Below, piece by piece: positions 33,774 to 42,370 of a DNA stretch of 57,842 nucleotides (positions are counted from its first letter, which is position 1; every line of letters begins with the position of its first letter). Position numbers and translations under genes: made by a program. The notes below the pieces were generated by a model that was given only the letters and a program-made list of their open reading frames with translations, was not told the DNA's origin and did no database searches. Source of the stretch: Hondaea fermentalgiana (lineage: Eukaryota; Sar; Bigyra; Thraustochytrida; Thraustochytriidae); contig NPFB01000127.1 of assembly GCA_014084085.1 (NCBI GenBank), positions 7,333 through 65,174 on the forward strand. Reading direction: 5' to 3'.

Positions 33774-34369
33774 TCTGCAAAAAACACCACTTCTTATTTT
33801 ATATAAAATCTCTCTCTCTCTCTTTCTTCTTTTCCGTATTTTTTGCGCCTCTTTTGTGAAGGTTTTACTCGATGTCGCGTCCTAGGCCTATGCCATGCCA
33901 TGCCATGCCATGCCATGCCAGCACCAACAGCAGCAGCGAACCGTTCCGCTTAATGCTGTCGGCAGGGGTCGTTGCAGTAGCCAGTAATGGCACGCCTGTA
34001 AGTCGCATTGTACCCCCCTCTCACCAATACACTGATCGTAAGGAGAGGGGGGCATATCGGAGCGAGCGCGTGCACGTGCTACACCGCGCGCTCGTCATCT
34101 TGACAGTGAGGCAGGGCAGGCAAAACACATTCAACGTGGCGGCCGCGCGCACGCGCGTAGAGCACGGCAGCGAGCGCCCGCAGCGTCGTGAGCGCAGTGG
34201 AGAGAGGACCTGGCCTGTTCTGGCCTGCACCAAGGGGTCTGGGTTGCTTGGGTCGTTTGCACACGCGGAGAAAGAAGTCCAACATTCGTCTCAGTCGTCC
34301 ACGCAGAGCGGGCCTGTACGTACCCCTTCGAAGCCAAGACACGCGCGAGTAACAACGCGGCCAAGCACG
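33774..34369. other. Intergenic: upstream region of LPCAT
   Basis: About 600 bp between co-directional genes. (TC)n near 33810-33825 and the TGCCA array at 33891-33920. The LPCAT frame is open back to 33872, but this part is low-complexity and lacks conservation signals, so it is read as 5' UTR. Confidence 0.45.
33891..33920. repeat. Pentanucleotide array TGCCA x6
   Basis: Six perfect tandem TGCCA copies, 450 bp upstream of the LPCAT start. Confidence 0.95.
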
Positions 34370-36064
34370 ATGGCCACGGTGTCCGCCGATCTGGAGCTCG
34401 CTCCCGCGGCCGTGCTGCCCGATCTTGACGAGGAGGATGTCTCGGATGATGACTTGGAGTCTGGCCAAATGAAGAAGGAGCACTCCGGACCCATCTTGGC
34501 ACCCTCGCGGATGGACGACGACTTTCGTGAAGCGCTGCACAAACGTCTCGATGTGGAAACACAACTTAACCCGTTCACATATCATGGTAAATGGACGCCT
34601 TGGGAGATCTTCAAGGCAATCCTGGGCATCGTTGTGATCCCTGTTCGTTTTACTGTGGCCGGTTCAACCTTGCTGCTCGTATGGGCGTGCTGCGCGGCGG
34701 CAGTTTCGTTCGGAGCCGACGAGTCAAAGCCTTTTAGCGGGTTTCGTCGCGTGCTCATGTGGCCTGTGCGGATTTTGTGCAGACTCTTTATCTTTTGCTT
34801 TGGAGTGTACTGGATTTCGGTCAAGGGCAAGAAGGCGAGTCACGCTGAAGCAGCGGTGGCCGTGGTGGCCCCGCATTCCACATTTCTGGACACCATGACG
34901 TACTATGCCGTTCATGGCCGGTGGTCGGGTTTGGGCAAAAAGGAAGTGACCAAGACTCCGATTTTTGGCACGATTTTCCGCGGTCTGCAAATGATCGCGG
35001 TGGACCGCGAGAACCCGGAGGGTCGCAAGGCCGCGCTCGACGAGTTTGTGCGGCGCGCACAAAACAACAAAGGGTGGCCTCAGCTGGTGGTCTTTCCCGA
35101 AGGCACTTGCACCAATCGGCGTGCCCTCATCCAATTCAAGCGCGGGCCCTTCGTCCCCGGCGTCCCTGTTCAGCCCGTCGTGATGCGCTGGCCATATTAT
35201 TTCTTTGACCCGGCATGGACATCGAGCGGGCCGAACCGGATCGCGCTCGTGTTCCGTCTCATGACGCAAGTCTTTACACGTGTCGAGGTGGAGTTTCTCC
35301 CCGTGTACACCCCGAGCGACGAGGAAAAGGAAGATTCAGAGCTTTTCGCGCACAACGTACGCAATGTCATGGCCCAGGCGCTTGGCGTGCCAACCACGGA
35401 GCACTCTTACGAGGACACGTTTTTGAGCATGGCGGCAAAGAAGGCCAAGTTTAACCCGGACGAGATTGTCGATTTCGAGTTCACCAAGGTGAAAGAGCTT
35501 TTGGACATTGACCTCAAGGAAGCGCGCCGACTCCTGAAGCGATTTGGGGCAGATCCTAAGGTGCGCAAGACGGGCAAAATGAACCCCGCGCAATTTGCCA
35601 AGGCGCTGAACCTTCCTCTATCTGACGGCATTCTCGAGCTCTTTGACCTTCTTGACAGCGATGGTCTCGGCTTTATCGATTACAAAACCTTCCTCATCGG
35701 ACTCACGTTTGTATCGCAAAACACGACCACAGAGGAGGCTGTGGACGTTCTCTTTCAGGCTCTCGACCCAGAGGGCACGGGTAGTATCTCGCAAGCCTCT
35801 TTGCGCGAGGTCATGTCGGCCGTCTTCCGCAAAACCGACCGTCGTGCGGTGTCGCGCTTGTTCAGCGCCGCCGACAAGTCGGGCTCGGGTCAGATCCGTC
35901 GCGAGGACTTTAAGGCTTTTATTGAGCGCAACCCGGAGATGCTCGTGGCTGGTTTGGAGATTCGCCAGGCTTTTAAGGATCGGGACCATGGCGAACTTAT
36001 CGAAACCTACAAACGCGTTCCAGCTGACTGGCGATCTTTCTCGACCCGCCGTGAAACCTTGTAG
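34370..36064 (+). CDS. Lysophospholipid acyltransferase with EF-hands (LPCAT1/2 family)
   Basis: A 564-aa acyl-CoA:lysophosphatidylcholine acyltransferase-like enzyme of ER or lipid-droplet membranes, acting in phospholipid remodelling. Hydrophobic segments lie at about 82-115 and 130-150. The acyltransferase motifs are block I H169-STFL-D174 (PHSTFLDT), a block II-type GTIFRGLQMIAVDRE, block III VVFPEGTCTNRRALIQFKRG (240-259) and block IV PGVPVQPVVMRW. The C-terminal third carries calcium-binding-type EF-hands: LLDSDGLGFIDYKTF, ALDPEGTGSISQASL and AADKSGSGQIRREDF. This is the LPCAT1/2 layout (human LPCAT2 is 544 aa). The start MATVSADLELAP at 34370 follows the non-conserved frame extension. 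In oil-rich protists such enzymes channel polyunsaturated acyl chains into phospholipids; that role here is inference. Confidence 0.9.
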   Translation: MATVSADLELAPAAVLPDLDEEDVSDDDLESGQMKKEHSGPILAPSRMDDDFREALHKRLDVETQLNPFTYHGKWTPWEIFKAILGIVVIPVRFTVAGSTLLLVWACCAAAVSFGADESKPFSGFRRVLMWPVRILCRLFIFCFGVYWISVKGKKASHAEAAVAVVAPHSTFLDTMTYYAVHGRWSGLGKKEVTKTPIFGTIFRGLQMIAVDRENPEGRKAALDEFVRRAQNNKGWPQLVVFPEGTCTNRRALIQFKRGPFVPGVPVQPVVMRWPYYFFDPAWTSSGPNRIALVFRLMTQVFTRVEVEFLPVYTPSDEEKEDSELFAHNVRNVMAQALGVPTTEHSYEDTFLSMAAKKAKFNPDEIVDFEFTKVKELLDIDLKEARRLLKRFGADPKVRKTGKMNPAQFAKALNLPLSDGILELFDLLDSDGLGFIDYKTFLIGLTFVSQNTTTEEAVDVLFQALDPEGTGSISQASLREVMSAVFRKTDRRAVSRLFSAADKSGSGQIRREDFKAFIERNPEMLVAGLEIRQAFKDRDHGELIETYKRVPADWRSFSTRRETL

Positions 36065-36439
36065 TCAGTTGACTTCTGAAATTGCAGGGTGTTGGGTTTC
36101 AAGGAATCGAAAAAGAGAGAACTCAATCGTCGTTGCTGGGTCGACTCGTCAGACTTGTGTCTTTTGTTTGCTGGCGTTGTCTTTTTTTTTTCATAATTAT
36201 CAGTCCTTTTCTCTTTTTCGTCTTTTTGTCTTTCTCTCTCTTTACCCCTTTCCCAAACGTTTCCCTTGCTTTCTTGCTTTCTCGCTTTTTCTTTGACGCG
36301 CTCAGCCAGTCTTGCAAGCTGCTGCTGCTTTTACAGGTGACAAAGATCAAGCTTAACCTTGACTGCTTGTATACTCGATTTTCAAGTTGTACGACCGTCC
36401 GAGTCCGAGTCTGCGTCCGAGTCCTTCAAACTTGAAAGG
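36065..36439. other. Intergenic between LPCAT and ALKBH7
   Basis: About 375 bp, T-rich on the left (3' UTR) with a (GAGTCC)n-like stretch near 36400-36425. No gene seen. Confidence 0.45.
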
Positions 36440-37231
36440 ATGCTGGGCGCGACGAGAGTGTTCGCGCGTGCGCGAGGAAGACAATGCGGGCTGGCGCTAC
36501 GCAGGGCGTCAAGCGCCCCAGCAGTGCCCGGTAGCAGTCTGCAGGCAGACCCCAAGTTTGTGGACGCTTCGCGGGGCGAAGGACTGGAGATTGGCGCTGC
36601 GGACGCTGTGGTGTTCCCGGACGCCATCTCGCAAGAGGAGCACGACGCGCTCGTGGAGGAGATTTTGCATGGCGCAAGCGACCGTGCCATGCGCAAGTTT
36701 AGAAAGCGCAAGTATCAAGAGGATCACTGGGACGCCGTCATTGTCGGATACAAGGAAATTGAGCGCGCGATGCCGCTGTGGCCCCCCGCCTTGGCTTCTG
36801 TTCTGCAGCGCATGCAGGACTTTGTGCAGCGCTACCTGGAGGAACACGTCGAAAGGGTCAACGGTCCACTCGAGTACCTTCCTCCGCACATTATAGATCT
36901 TGCTGCGGACGGAGAGATTCGGCCGCACGTGGATAGCATCAAGTTTTCGGGCGAGGTTGTGGCTGGACTCTCGCTACTGAGCACACGCACTATGAGCTTG
37001 CGGAAGGGTCGCGACGATCCGCATGCCTACACCAAGGATGAGCCTGCCGTTGACCTTTTGTTACCACCGCGCTCACTTTACATTTTATGCAATCGCGCTC
37101 GCTTTGACATGGGTCACTCTGTCGAGCGCGTTGATCCACCGGAGCGTCGCTTTTCGATCATCTTCCGCGACGCCATCCCAATTGATAAGGAGAACGACCC
37201 CAGCTCCTTTTTGTCGCGGCACATTGTCTAA
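36440..37231 (+). CDS. ALKBH7: Alpha-ketoglutarate-dependent dioxygenase ALKBH7-like, probably mitochondrial
   Basis: A 263-aa Fe(II)/2-oxoglutarate dioxygenase of the AlkB fold. Iron ligands are H163 and D165 (RPHVDSIKFSG) and H226 (DMGHSVERV); Arg236/237 in PPERRFSIIFRD binds 2-oxoglutarate. YLPPHIIDLAADGEIRPHVD, VVAGLSLLS and LLLPPRSLYIL match ALKBH7, which lacks the nucleotide-recognition lid of other AlkB enzymes and works in mitochondria (linked to necrosis, fatty-acid metabolism and mitochondrial RNA demethylation in animals). The Arg-rich, acid-poor N-terminus (MLGATRVFARARGRQCGLAL) looks like a mitochondrial presequence and supports the start at 36440 rather than the upstream in-frame ATG at 36359. 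Confidence 0.86.
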   Translation: MLGATRVFARARGRQCGLALRRASSAPAVPGSSLQADPKFVDASRGEGLEIGAADAVVFPDAISQEEHDALVEEILHGASDRAMRKFRKRKYQEDHWDAVIVGYKEIERAMPLWPPALASVLQRMQDFVQRYLEEHVERVNGPLEYLPPHIIDLAADGEIRPHVDSIKFSGEVVAGLSLLSTRTMSLRKGRDDPHAYTKDEPAVDLLLPPRSLYILCNRARFDMGHSVERVDPPERRFSIIFRDAIPIDKENDPSSFLSRHIV

Positions 37232-37490
37232 GATGCTGCCTCCGGGCGTCTTGGCGAACTCGTTGAAACAGAACAATATGAATTTGACCTTGTTGCAAAC
37301 TGCGCGCCGTTTTTGAACAAAGCATGACTTTCAACGTTAACGTCTCACGGCAATGAGACGAATGCATCTGCTTTTCGCGAATGTACGTTTGCAAGAATGC
37401 TACTATACGTCACTCACGTTTTTCTTGTTTTCTTTTGTGCTTCTCTCACGTAATTACAAGATTTAAACAAAAATAACTATTTGACCTCTT

Positions 37491-38693
37491 TCAAGACGCT
37501 CGTAACCGCTCGCCTCGCCTCGACGAGGAGGGCACAACGCTACCCCCGTCCAATTCCATGCTTTCTGTGGGTCCCGCCATGGATGCTGCGAGCGAGTCTG
37601 TCGCCGCATCATCTGCACGAGCATACTTGTGCCGAATTGTTGTATTGTTTCCAGCATCGTGCTCGCCCTCGCCACCGGCGCTTTCCTCGGAGACGCGGGA
37701 AGAGCTCTCGCGAGTGCGTTTGGAGGCAGCAGATGATGAAGATGAAGTCGTCGATGACATTGCTCGCGGAGCCACCGAGGCCTCGTCCGTCTGGCCAATC
37801 TCCTCGGCCTCGAGCGTGGCCACGACGAGCTCGGCCTGAAAGGTTTGAATGGATCCGCTTGCAATATTGTCGGTGGTGTTTCCGCCCATGGTATGCATGC
37901 CTGCTAGCGATTCGTCCGTGGAGAAGAGAAAGGGAGATCCAGCACCATTACATAAAAATGCCACATTGACGACACCAACGACATCGCAAAATTGCAAGAG
38001 GGCTTTCATTTCCCTGAGACCAAAGGCAATCTCGCTGTCTTGCTCGGTGCCCACCGAGAGGAGTTCGAGCTCGTTGGCGGCAATTCCAACCTCTGTGCGA
38101 AGCGTCTCGAATTCTGTGCTGTGGTCAACATGCTGAAAGTGTGAGCGGAAGCGTAGACCGGTGTCCGCTCGGAGAACGAGTGAGGCCTCCTCGGCACCGT
38201 AGATGAGACTGAGCGCTTTCATAAAGATGCTTGTGCGCGCGACGACTTGGTTCTGCGCTGCTGAGCGGTCAAAGGAAGCGTGTACGACGCTGGTGTCCTC
38301 GTAGTGCAGTTCGTGAGTCTTGACGAGGCCGCCGCGGCACTGCGAGCTAAAGACGATGACATGTCGAGCTCCTTCTTGATGGAGACTGATCGTGACGCGC
38401 TCGGTTGTCCGAACCGACTTGAAGACGCTGGCCAGCGACCGAAGAGGGATTTTGATGGCGAGCAGACCGGCGCTACTCATGCTTATGTTTTCAAAAAAGG
38501 CGTGAAAAAAGGTAAAAACGTTGAAGGCCGTCTTGGCGTCGTTCATCGTACTAAGCGTTAGCGAGGTGGGCCCGCCTCGTTGGCCTCTGCTACTTTCCAG
38601 CACTAGTTCCTTGCCGACCTTGCTCAGGCATTGTACGCACGCGGCAAAGACCTTGACGTTCTTTTCCGGAATGGAGCATTGCAGCGAGCTCAT
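37491..38693 (-). CDS. RAD9: Checkpoint clamp subunit RAD9
   Basis: A 400-aa subunit of the 9-1-1 (RAD9-HUS1-RAD1) clamp that is loaded at damaged DNA and activates ATR signalling. The N-terminal ~270 residues form the PCNA-like fold: IPEKNVKVFAACVQCLSKVG, FNVFTFFHAFFENI, IPLRSLASVFKSVRTTERV, VKTHELHYEDTSVVHASFD, ELELLSVGTEQDSEIAFGLR, MKALLQFCDVVGV and FLCNGAGSPFLF. The C-terminal ~110 residues are Ser/Thr/Glu-rich and disordered (SSTTSSSSSAASKRTRE), the place where RAD9 tails are phosphorylated and bind TopBP1. The ATG at 38693 (MSSLQCSIPEKN) is used; four codons further upstream the frame begins with GTG, not ATG. Divergent from the crotonase-fold gene. Confidence 0.88.
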   Translation of the reverse strand: MSSLQCSIPEKNVKVFAACVQCLSKVGKELVLESSRGQRGGPTSLTLSTMNDAKTAFNVFTFFHAFFENISMSSAGLLAIKIPLRSLASVFKSVRTTERVTISLHQEGARHVIVFSSQCRGGLVKTHELHYEDTSVVHASFDRSAAQNQVVARTSIFMKALSLIYGAEEASLVLRADTGLRFRSHFQHVDHSTEFETLRTEVGIAANELELLSVGTEQDSEIAFGLREMKALLQFCDVVGVVNVAFLCNGAGSPFLFSTDESLAGMHTMGGNTTDNIASGSIQTFQAELVVATLEAEEIGQTDEASVAPRAMSSTTSSSSSAASKRTRESSSRVSEESAGGEGEHDAGNNTTIRHKYARADDAATDSLAASMAGPTESMELDGGSVVPSSSRRGERLRAS

Positions 38694-39270
38694 CTCTCCC
38701 TTCACTCCTCCTGTCGCTCACCGCCCCGAGGCGCTCCTTTGCGCGAGGAAAGAAGGGTAAGAATCAAGGGAAAGCGTTGCCTCCTTGGCGCCCGCACGTT
38801 TGGCGTTTGTTTACAGAGCGACCTTGTCGCGCGTGGCGCGCGAGAGTGCCCCGTTCCCCGGAGATCTGCAGCTTGCTGCTGCTGCTGTCGGTGGTTAGTA
38901 AACTTTTTAAACTTGCGCAACCCATTTTCAAAAGGAGCGGGACCTGCGTTGCGCACTTTGGGGTTGCGCAAGCAGCCAGGCTTCGTTTGCAATGGATTGC
39001 AATGCAATGCAAGGAAGGAAGGCAACGAGAAGAAATGAAATGACAGTGAATGCAATGTGCGTCGATCGTGTCCTTGCCTTTTGCACAGTGCTTTCGTTTG
39101 GGTTACAGCGAGTCTTGAGCTCATTGCACTGCAAACGAGCATCGCGGAGGTGCATTGGCGACGTGAGCGGCCAGCCCGGAGCAGGCAGAGCAGCAAGCGA
39201 CGCGGAGCAGAGCAGAGCAGCGCGGAGCGACGCGGACTCGACGCGGAAGTACGGGGCAGCGCGGAAGACG
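38694..39270. promoter_or_regulatory. Shared upstream region of divergent RAD9 and enoyl-CoA isomerase-like genes
   Basis: A 577-bp head-to-head gap, with GCGGAGCA-type short direct repeats close to the plus-strand start (39180-39250). No core element assigned. Confidence 0.4.
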
Positions 39271-40116
39271 ATGAGCCAGCTCCTGGAGACGACGGTGAAG
39301 GGCGGGATTGCGACCTTGCGGTTCAATAACCCGCGCAAGCTCAACGCCTGGTCGCAGTCCATGATGAAGGCGAAACGCGCTGCACTTGCGCAGGCGTCGG
39401 CGAACGAAGAGGTCAAGGCCGTTGTGCTGACGGGCACGGGGGATTACTACTGCGCGGGCGTCGACTTGGCGGCCGTGCTCAAGCCCATGATGCCGGGCAA
39501 GCTCGTCAAGATGCTCAAGGACCTGAATGAGGAACTCTTTGACCAGTTCATCCGCTTTGACAAACCAATTTTCGCCGCGGTCAATGGACCAGCCATCGGT
39601 GCCGCTGTCACCAGCTCTACGCTGTGCGACGGCATTATTGCCAGCAACCGGGCCACTTTCCACACGCCCTTTGCAAGCCTGGGTCTTGTCCCGGAGGGCT
39701 GCAGCTCGGTGCTCTTTCCGGAGCTTCTCGGTGACGAGTTGGCGCAAAAGATGCTCAACGAGAACTACAAGCTTTCTGCGGAGGAGGCGGCCAAGACGAA
39801 GATGCTGACCGCCATGGTTCAGACCGGCGACGCTGCACCGGCTGGCGGTATTGACGAAGCATTGCTCGACGCCACGTACGCCCATGTTGATGAGTACCTC
39901 ACCAAGAATGGCACACAACGCTCGCGTTCTTCAGAGGAGACCGCACGTCTGCGCGAGGTCAATGCGCAAGAGTCGGCAGCCCTTGCTGATGCATTTGTGT
40001 CCCCGCCCTTTTTCCACGCCATGGAGGCCAATGCCGAGCGCCGCGGGCGTACCAACGCCAAGCTTGCCTTTCAGACGCTTCGTGTGACGCGGCCCGTATG
40101 GGGATTGTTTCTATGA
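39271..40116 (+). CDS. Enoyl-CoA delta-isomerase-like crotonase-fold protein
   Basis: A 281-aa enoyl-CoA hydratase/isomerase superfamily protein, most like the ECI2/peroxisomal delta3,delta2-enoyl-CoA isomerase branch used in beta-oxidation of unsaturated fatty acids. FNNPRKLNAWSQSM is the N-terminal signature; oxyanion-hole segments are YYCAGVDL (59-66) and NGPAIGAAVTS (105-115); the single acid E142 in LGLVPEGCSSVLFP matches the isomerase catalytic Glu, and the hydratase second Glu is not present. No ACBP domain precedes it, and the C-terminus (VWGLFL) is not a canonical PTS1, so its compartment is open. The frame is open upstream to 38992, but that part is non-conserved; MSQLLETTVKGGIATL is the natural start. 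Confidence 0.82.
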   Translation: MSQLLETTVKGGIATLRFNNPRKLNAWSQSMMKAKRAALAQASANEEVKAVVLTGTGDYYCAGVDLAAVLKPMMPGKLVKMLKDLNEELFDQFIRFDKPIFAAVNGPAIGAAVTSSTLCDGIIASNRATFHTPFASLGLVPEGCSSVLFPELLGDELAQKMLNENYKLSAEEAAKTKMLTAMVQTGDAAPAGGIDEALLDATYAHVDEYLTKNGTQRSRSSEETARLREVNAQESAALADAFVSPPFFHAMEANAERRGRTNAKLAFQTLRVTRPVWGLFL

Positions 40117-40298
40117 AGCGGGGACATACTCTTTGTTACGTGCGCGTGTGTATAGCACTGATCTGTGTAGCCCAAAGAATTAGCCAGCACTCGAGCTCGG
40201 AAAGAAACACACAAGGATTTTTTTATTTGCTAAAAGTTCGTGCCGAGGCACATCGCATAGCATTTTGTGAAAAGTAAAACGAAGAATTAAAACAATGC

Positions 40299-40335
40299 GA
40301 AGAAGAAGAAGAAGAAGAAGAAGAAGAAGAAGAAG
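40299..40335. repeat. GAA trinucleotide repeat
   Basis: About 12 uninterrupted GAA units in the 285-bp convergent spacer between the isomerase and the His-rich methyltransferase, 65 bp beyond the latter's stop codon. Confidence 0.93.
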
Positions 40336-40401
40336 CCTTCGACGCGAAAGAGGACTTGGGGCCAATACTCACCAAGGTCGGACCTTTTTTTTTGCTGTGA
40401 G

Positions 40402-41418
40402 TTAAGCGGACGCGCTGCGCTGGGCGATGGTGAATTTGATAGGCTTGGCAAAGTCACGCATCTTCATAGTATCCTCCTGCGTATCTTGCACTTCGAGCCC
40501 AAAAGGCTCCATCCATTCGGCTAGTGTCGCCTCTGGGAGCTCTTCATCAAACTCGCACACCAAAAGGTGCCCACCGGGCTTGATCGTCTGACACAGGTGT
40601 TCGAAGATAATTTGAGGTTCCATGGTGTGATGCAAGACAAAGCAGACCATTGCAAAATCGGCCTTGCCGGCGAAGGTCTCTAGTTCCTGGCCATTTTTCC
40701 TCGGGTCGTTCTTGGTGAAGCTCAAGACATTGTCAAGGCCCTGCTCCGTGGCGCGACGTTGCGCCACCTTGAGCATTCCTTTGGAAACGTCGAGACCGCA
40801 GCTCCCAGGGGCAAGCGCCTTGCCAAGATTGCACAAGAGATGTCCGGGTCCACATCCAAAGTCCAACGTGACTAGTTTGGTTGCTTCATCTGTCGGCCAC
40901 CATTCCTGGCGCTCCAGAAAGGCCTGCTCGAGCTGCACGAGACGAAATCCTTCCTCCATCTTGGCATACTCTTCGGCTTTTTCGTCCTCGAAAAAGTCTT
41001 GATCGTAGTTGTTTCCAATGCCGCTGTGCGAATGGCCGTGACCATGTGAATGGCCGTGACCGTGCGAATGGCCGCGGCCGTGCGAATGACCATGTCCATG
41101 CGGAGAACCGTGGCCGTGCGAATGGCCGGGACCATCATCGCCGGGTCCGGGTGGGCCCCTTGGCGGTCCTCCAGGTGGTCCTCCAGGTGGTCCACGAGGC
41201 GGTCCACGAGGTGGTCCTCCAGGCGGTCCTCCGTGTGGTCCTCCGTGTGGTCCTCCGGGCGGGCCATGATGGCCTGGACCATGCGAGTGTCCATGACCAC
41301 CGTGCGGGTGTCCAGGGCCGTCGTGATCCGGGCCGTGCGCGTGTCCATGGCCACCGCAAGAGTGTCCGTGGCCCTCAGCGTCTTCTTCGTGACGTTCGCG
41401 ACTCTTTCTTTGTCCCAT
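40402..41418 (-). CDS. SAM-dependent methyltransferase with long His/Gly/Pro-rich N-terminal domain
   Basis: A 338-aa two-part protein. Residues 1-133 are low-complexity: GHGHSHG-type repeats flank a Gly-Pro block (52-92) built of GGPP/RGPP units; about 30 histidines are present, in alternating H-x-H spacing typical of zinc- or nickel-binding loops. Residues 138-338 are a class I methyltransferase of the Methyltransf_11/UbiE-like type: FFEDEKAEEYAKMEEGF, motif I VTLDFGCGPGHLLCNL (183-198), post-I GLDVSKGMLKVA, motif III-like FAMVCFVLHHTMEPQ and KPGGHLLVCEFDE. Acceptor unknown. The N-terminal part would be expected to bind divalent metal; that is inference from composition. The repeats are likely fast-evolving. 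The ATG at 41418 (MGQRKSRERHEED) is first in frame. Confidence 0.82.
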   Translation of the reverse strand: MGQRKSRERHEEDAEGHGHSCGGHGHAHGPDHDGPGHPHGGHGHSHGPGHHGPPGGPHGGPHGGPPGGPPRGPPRGPPGGPPGGPPRGPPGPGDDGPGHSHGHGSPHGHGHSHGRGHSHGHGHSHGHGHSHSGIGNNYDQDFFEDEKAEEYAKMEEGFRLVQLEQAFLERQEWWPTDEATKLVTLDFGCGPGHLLCNLGKALAPGSCGLDVSKGMLKVAQRRATEQGLDNVLSFTKNDPRKNGQELETFAGKADFAMVCFVLHHTMEPQIIFEHLCQTIKPGGHLLVCEFDEELPEATLAEWMEPFGLEVQDTQEDTMKMRDFAKPIKFTIAQRSASA

Positions 41419-42370
41419 CGTGCTCGAATCGCACGCTCAAGCGTGGAACCTCTGACGTTGCTTGCTGAGCGTCTTGCGCTCGGGGTAAGCTTTACCAGGT
41501 CACGAGCTGGCTGGCTGACTGCTCACTCGTTAATGGTGAATTGAAGTGCCGTGCCCTGCCCTACCTCGTGGCGGATGCACGAAGGAGTTTTACGATTGGA
41601 GTTTTGCGATTTGAGCGAAAGAAAGCAAGCAAGCAAGCAAGTGCTTTTTTTTCATTTTCTTTTTACCTTCTTCTGCACGATTTCCGTCTCTCCCACCATC
41701 ATAATCTTGGCGCGTGGCGGGAAGCCGGGGTGGGAGCAACTCGCGTGGGACAAGTCGAGCTGGAATGCGTGTCAATCGAGGTTGTCCGCGAACGCAGAAC
41801 GATGGGAGCCGACACCGTTGGTTGTAGATGAAAAAAAGCGCTGCGGATCTCGCAAGAGCAAAGAGGTCATCGGGCTTTTTATTTTCTTGGGAAAGAGGTG
41901 TTGGAGAGTGTTATTGGGGTGCGTTGTACTGGTCACCGACCATCGCGCGACGTAGTATACCTTGTGCCGATAAAGTCGTGGATTCCGTCGTCATGTATGA
42001 CCGTAAACTGAAAATCATGAACGAGCGAGCGCAGCCGACGCCAACCTCGACTGCGGCATGCAAGCAAGCTCAATAGCCCTGGTTTCAAGGCAAGCATCGT
42101 GAGCAAGATCCCGACTCACGTCAAAACACTGCGCAAATCGTCTTTGCGCAAGTTGAATGCAGCAGCAGAGAAAAGATGAATCCCCACCCTCTGCGCAAGA
42201 TCTCCTTCCCCGCCTGTTCTGCGACGGTTCTGTAGCGGTTCCGTGACGCCGATCGACGCCGTGACGGAGGAGTTGGACCGGGGCGGAGAGCAACAGAATC
42301 AAAAGCAGCGACAACTCGCGCGGCGTTTTGACGACGAGGCGAGGACGCGAGTGGCAGAGGGCTCTCGAGA
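41419..42370. promoter_or_regulatory. Shared upstream region of divergent methyltransferase and F-box genes
   Basis: About 950 bp head to head, with (CAAG)n near 41625-41640. Open frames (41551-41955 +; 42015-43145 - running on into the F-box gene) have no domain and are rejected. No core element assigned. Confidence 0.4.

Noticed and set aside
33872..34369. 166-residue N-terminal extension of LPCAT
   Set aside because: Contains the TGCCA array and no conserved or targeting features; the family start fits the ATG at 34370.
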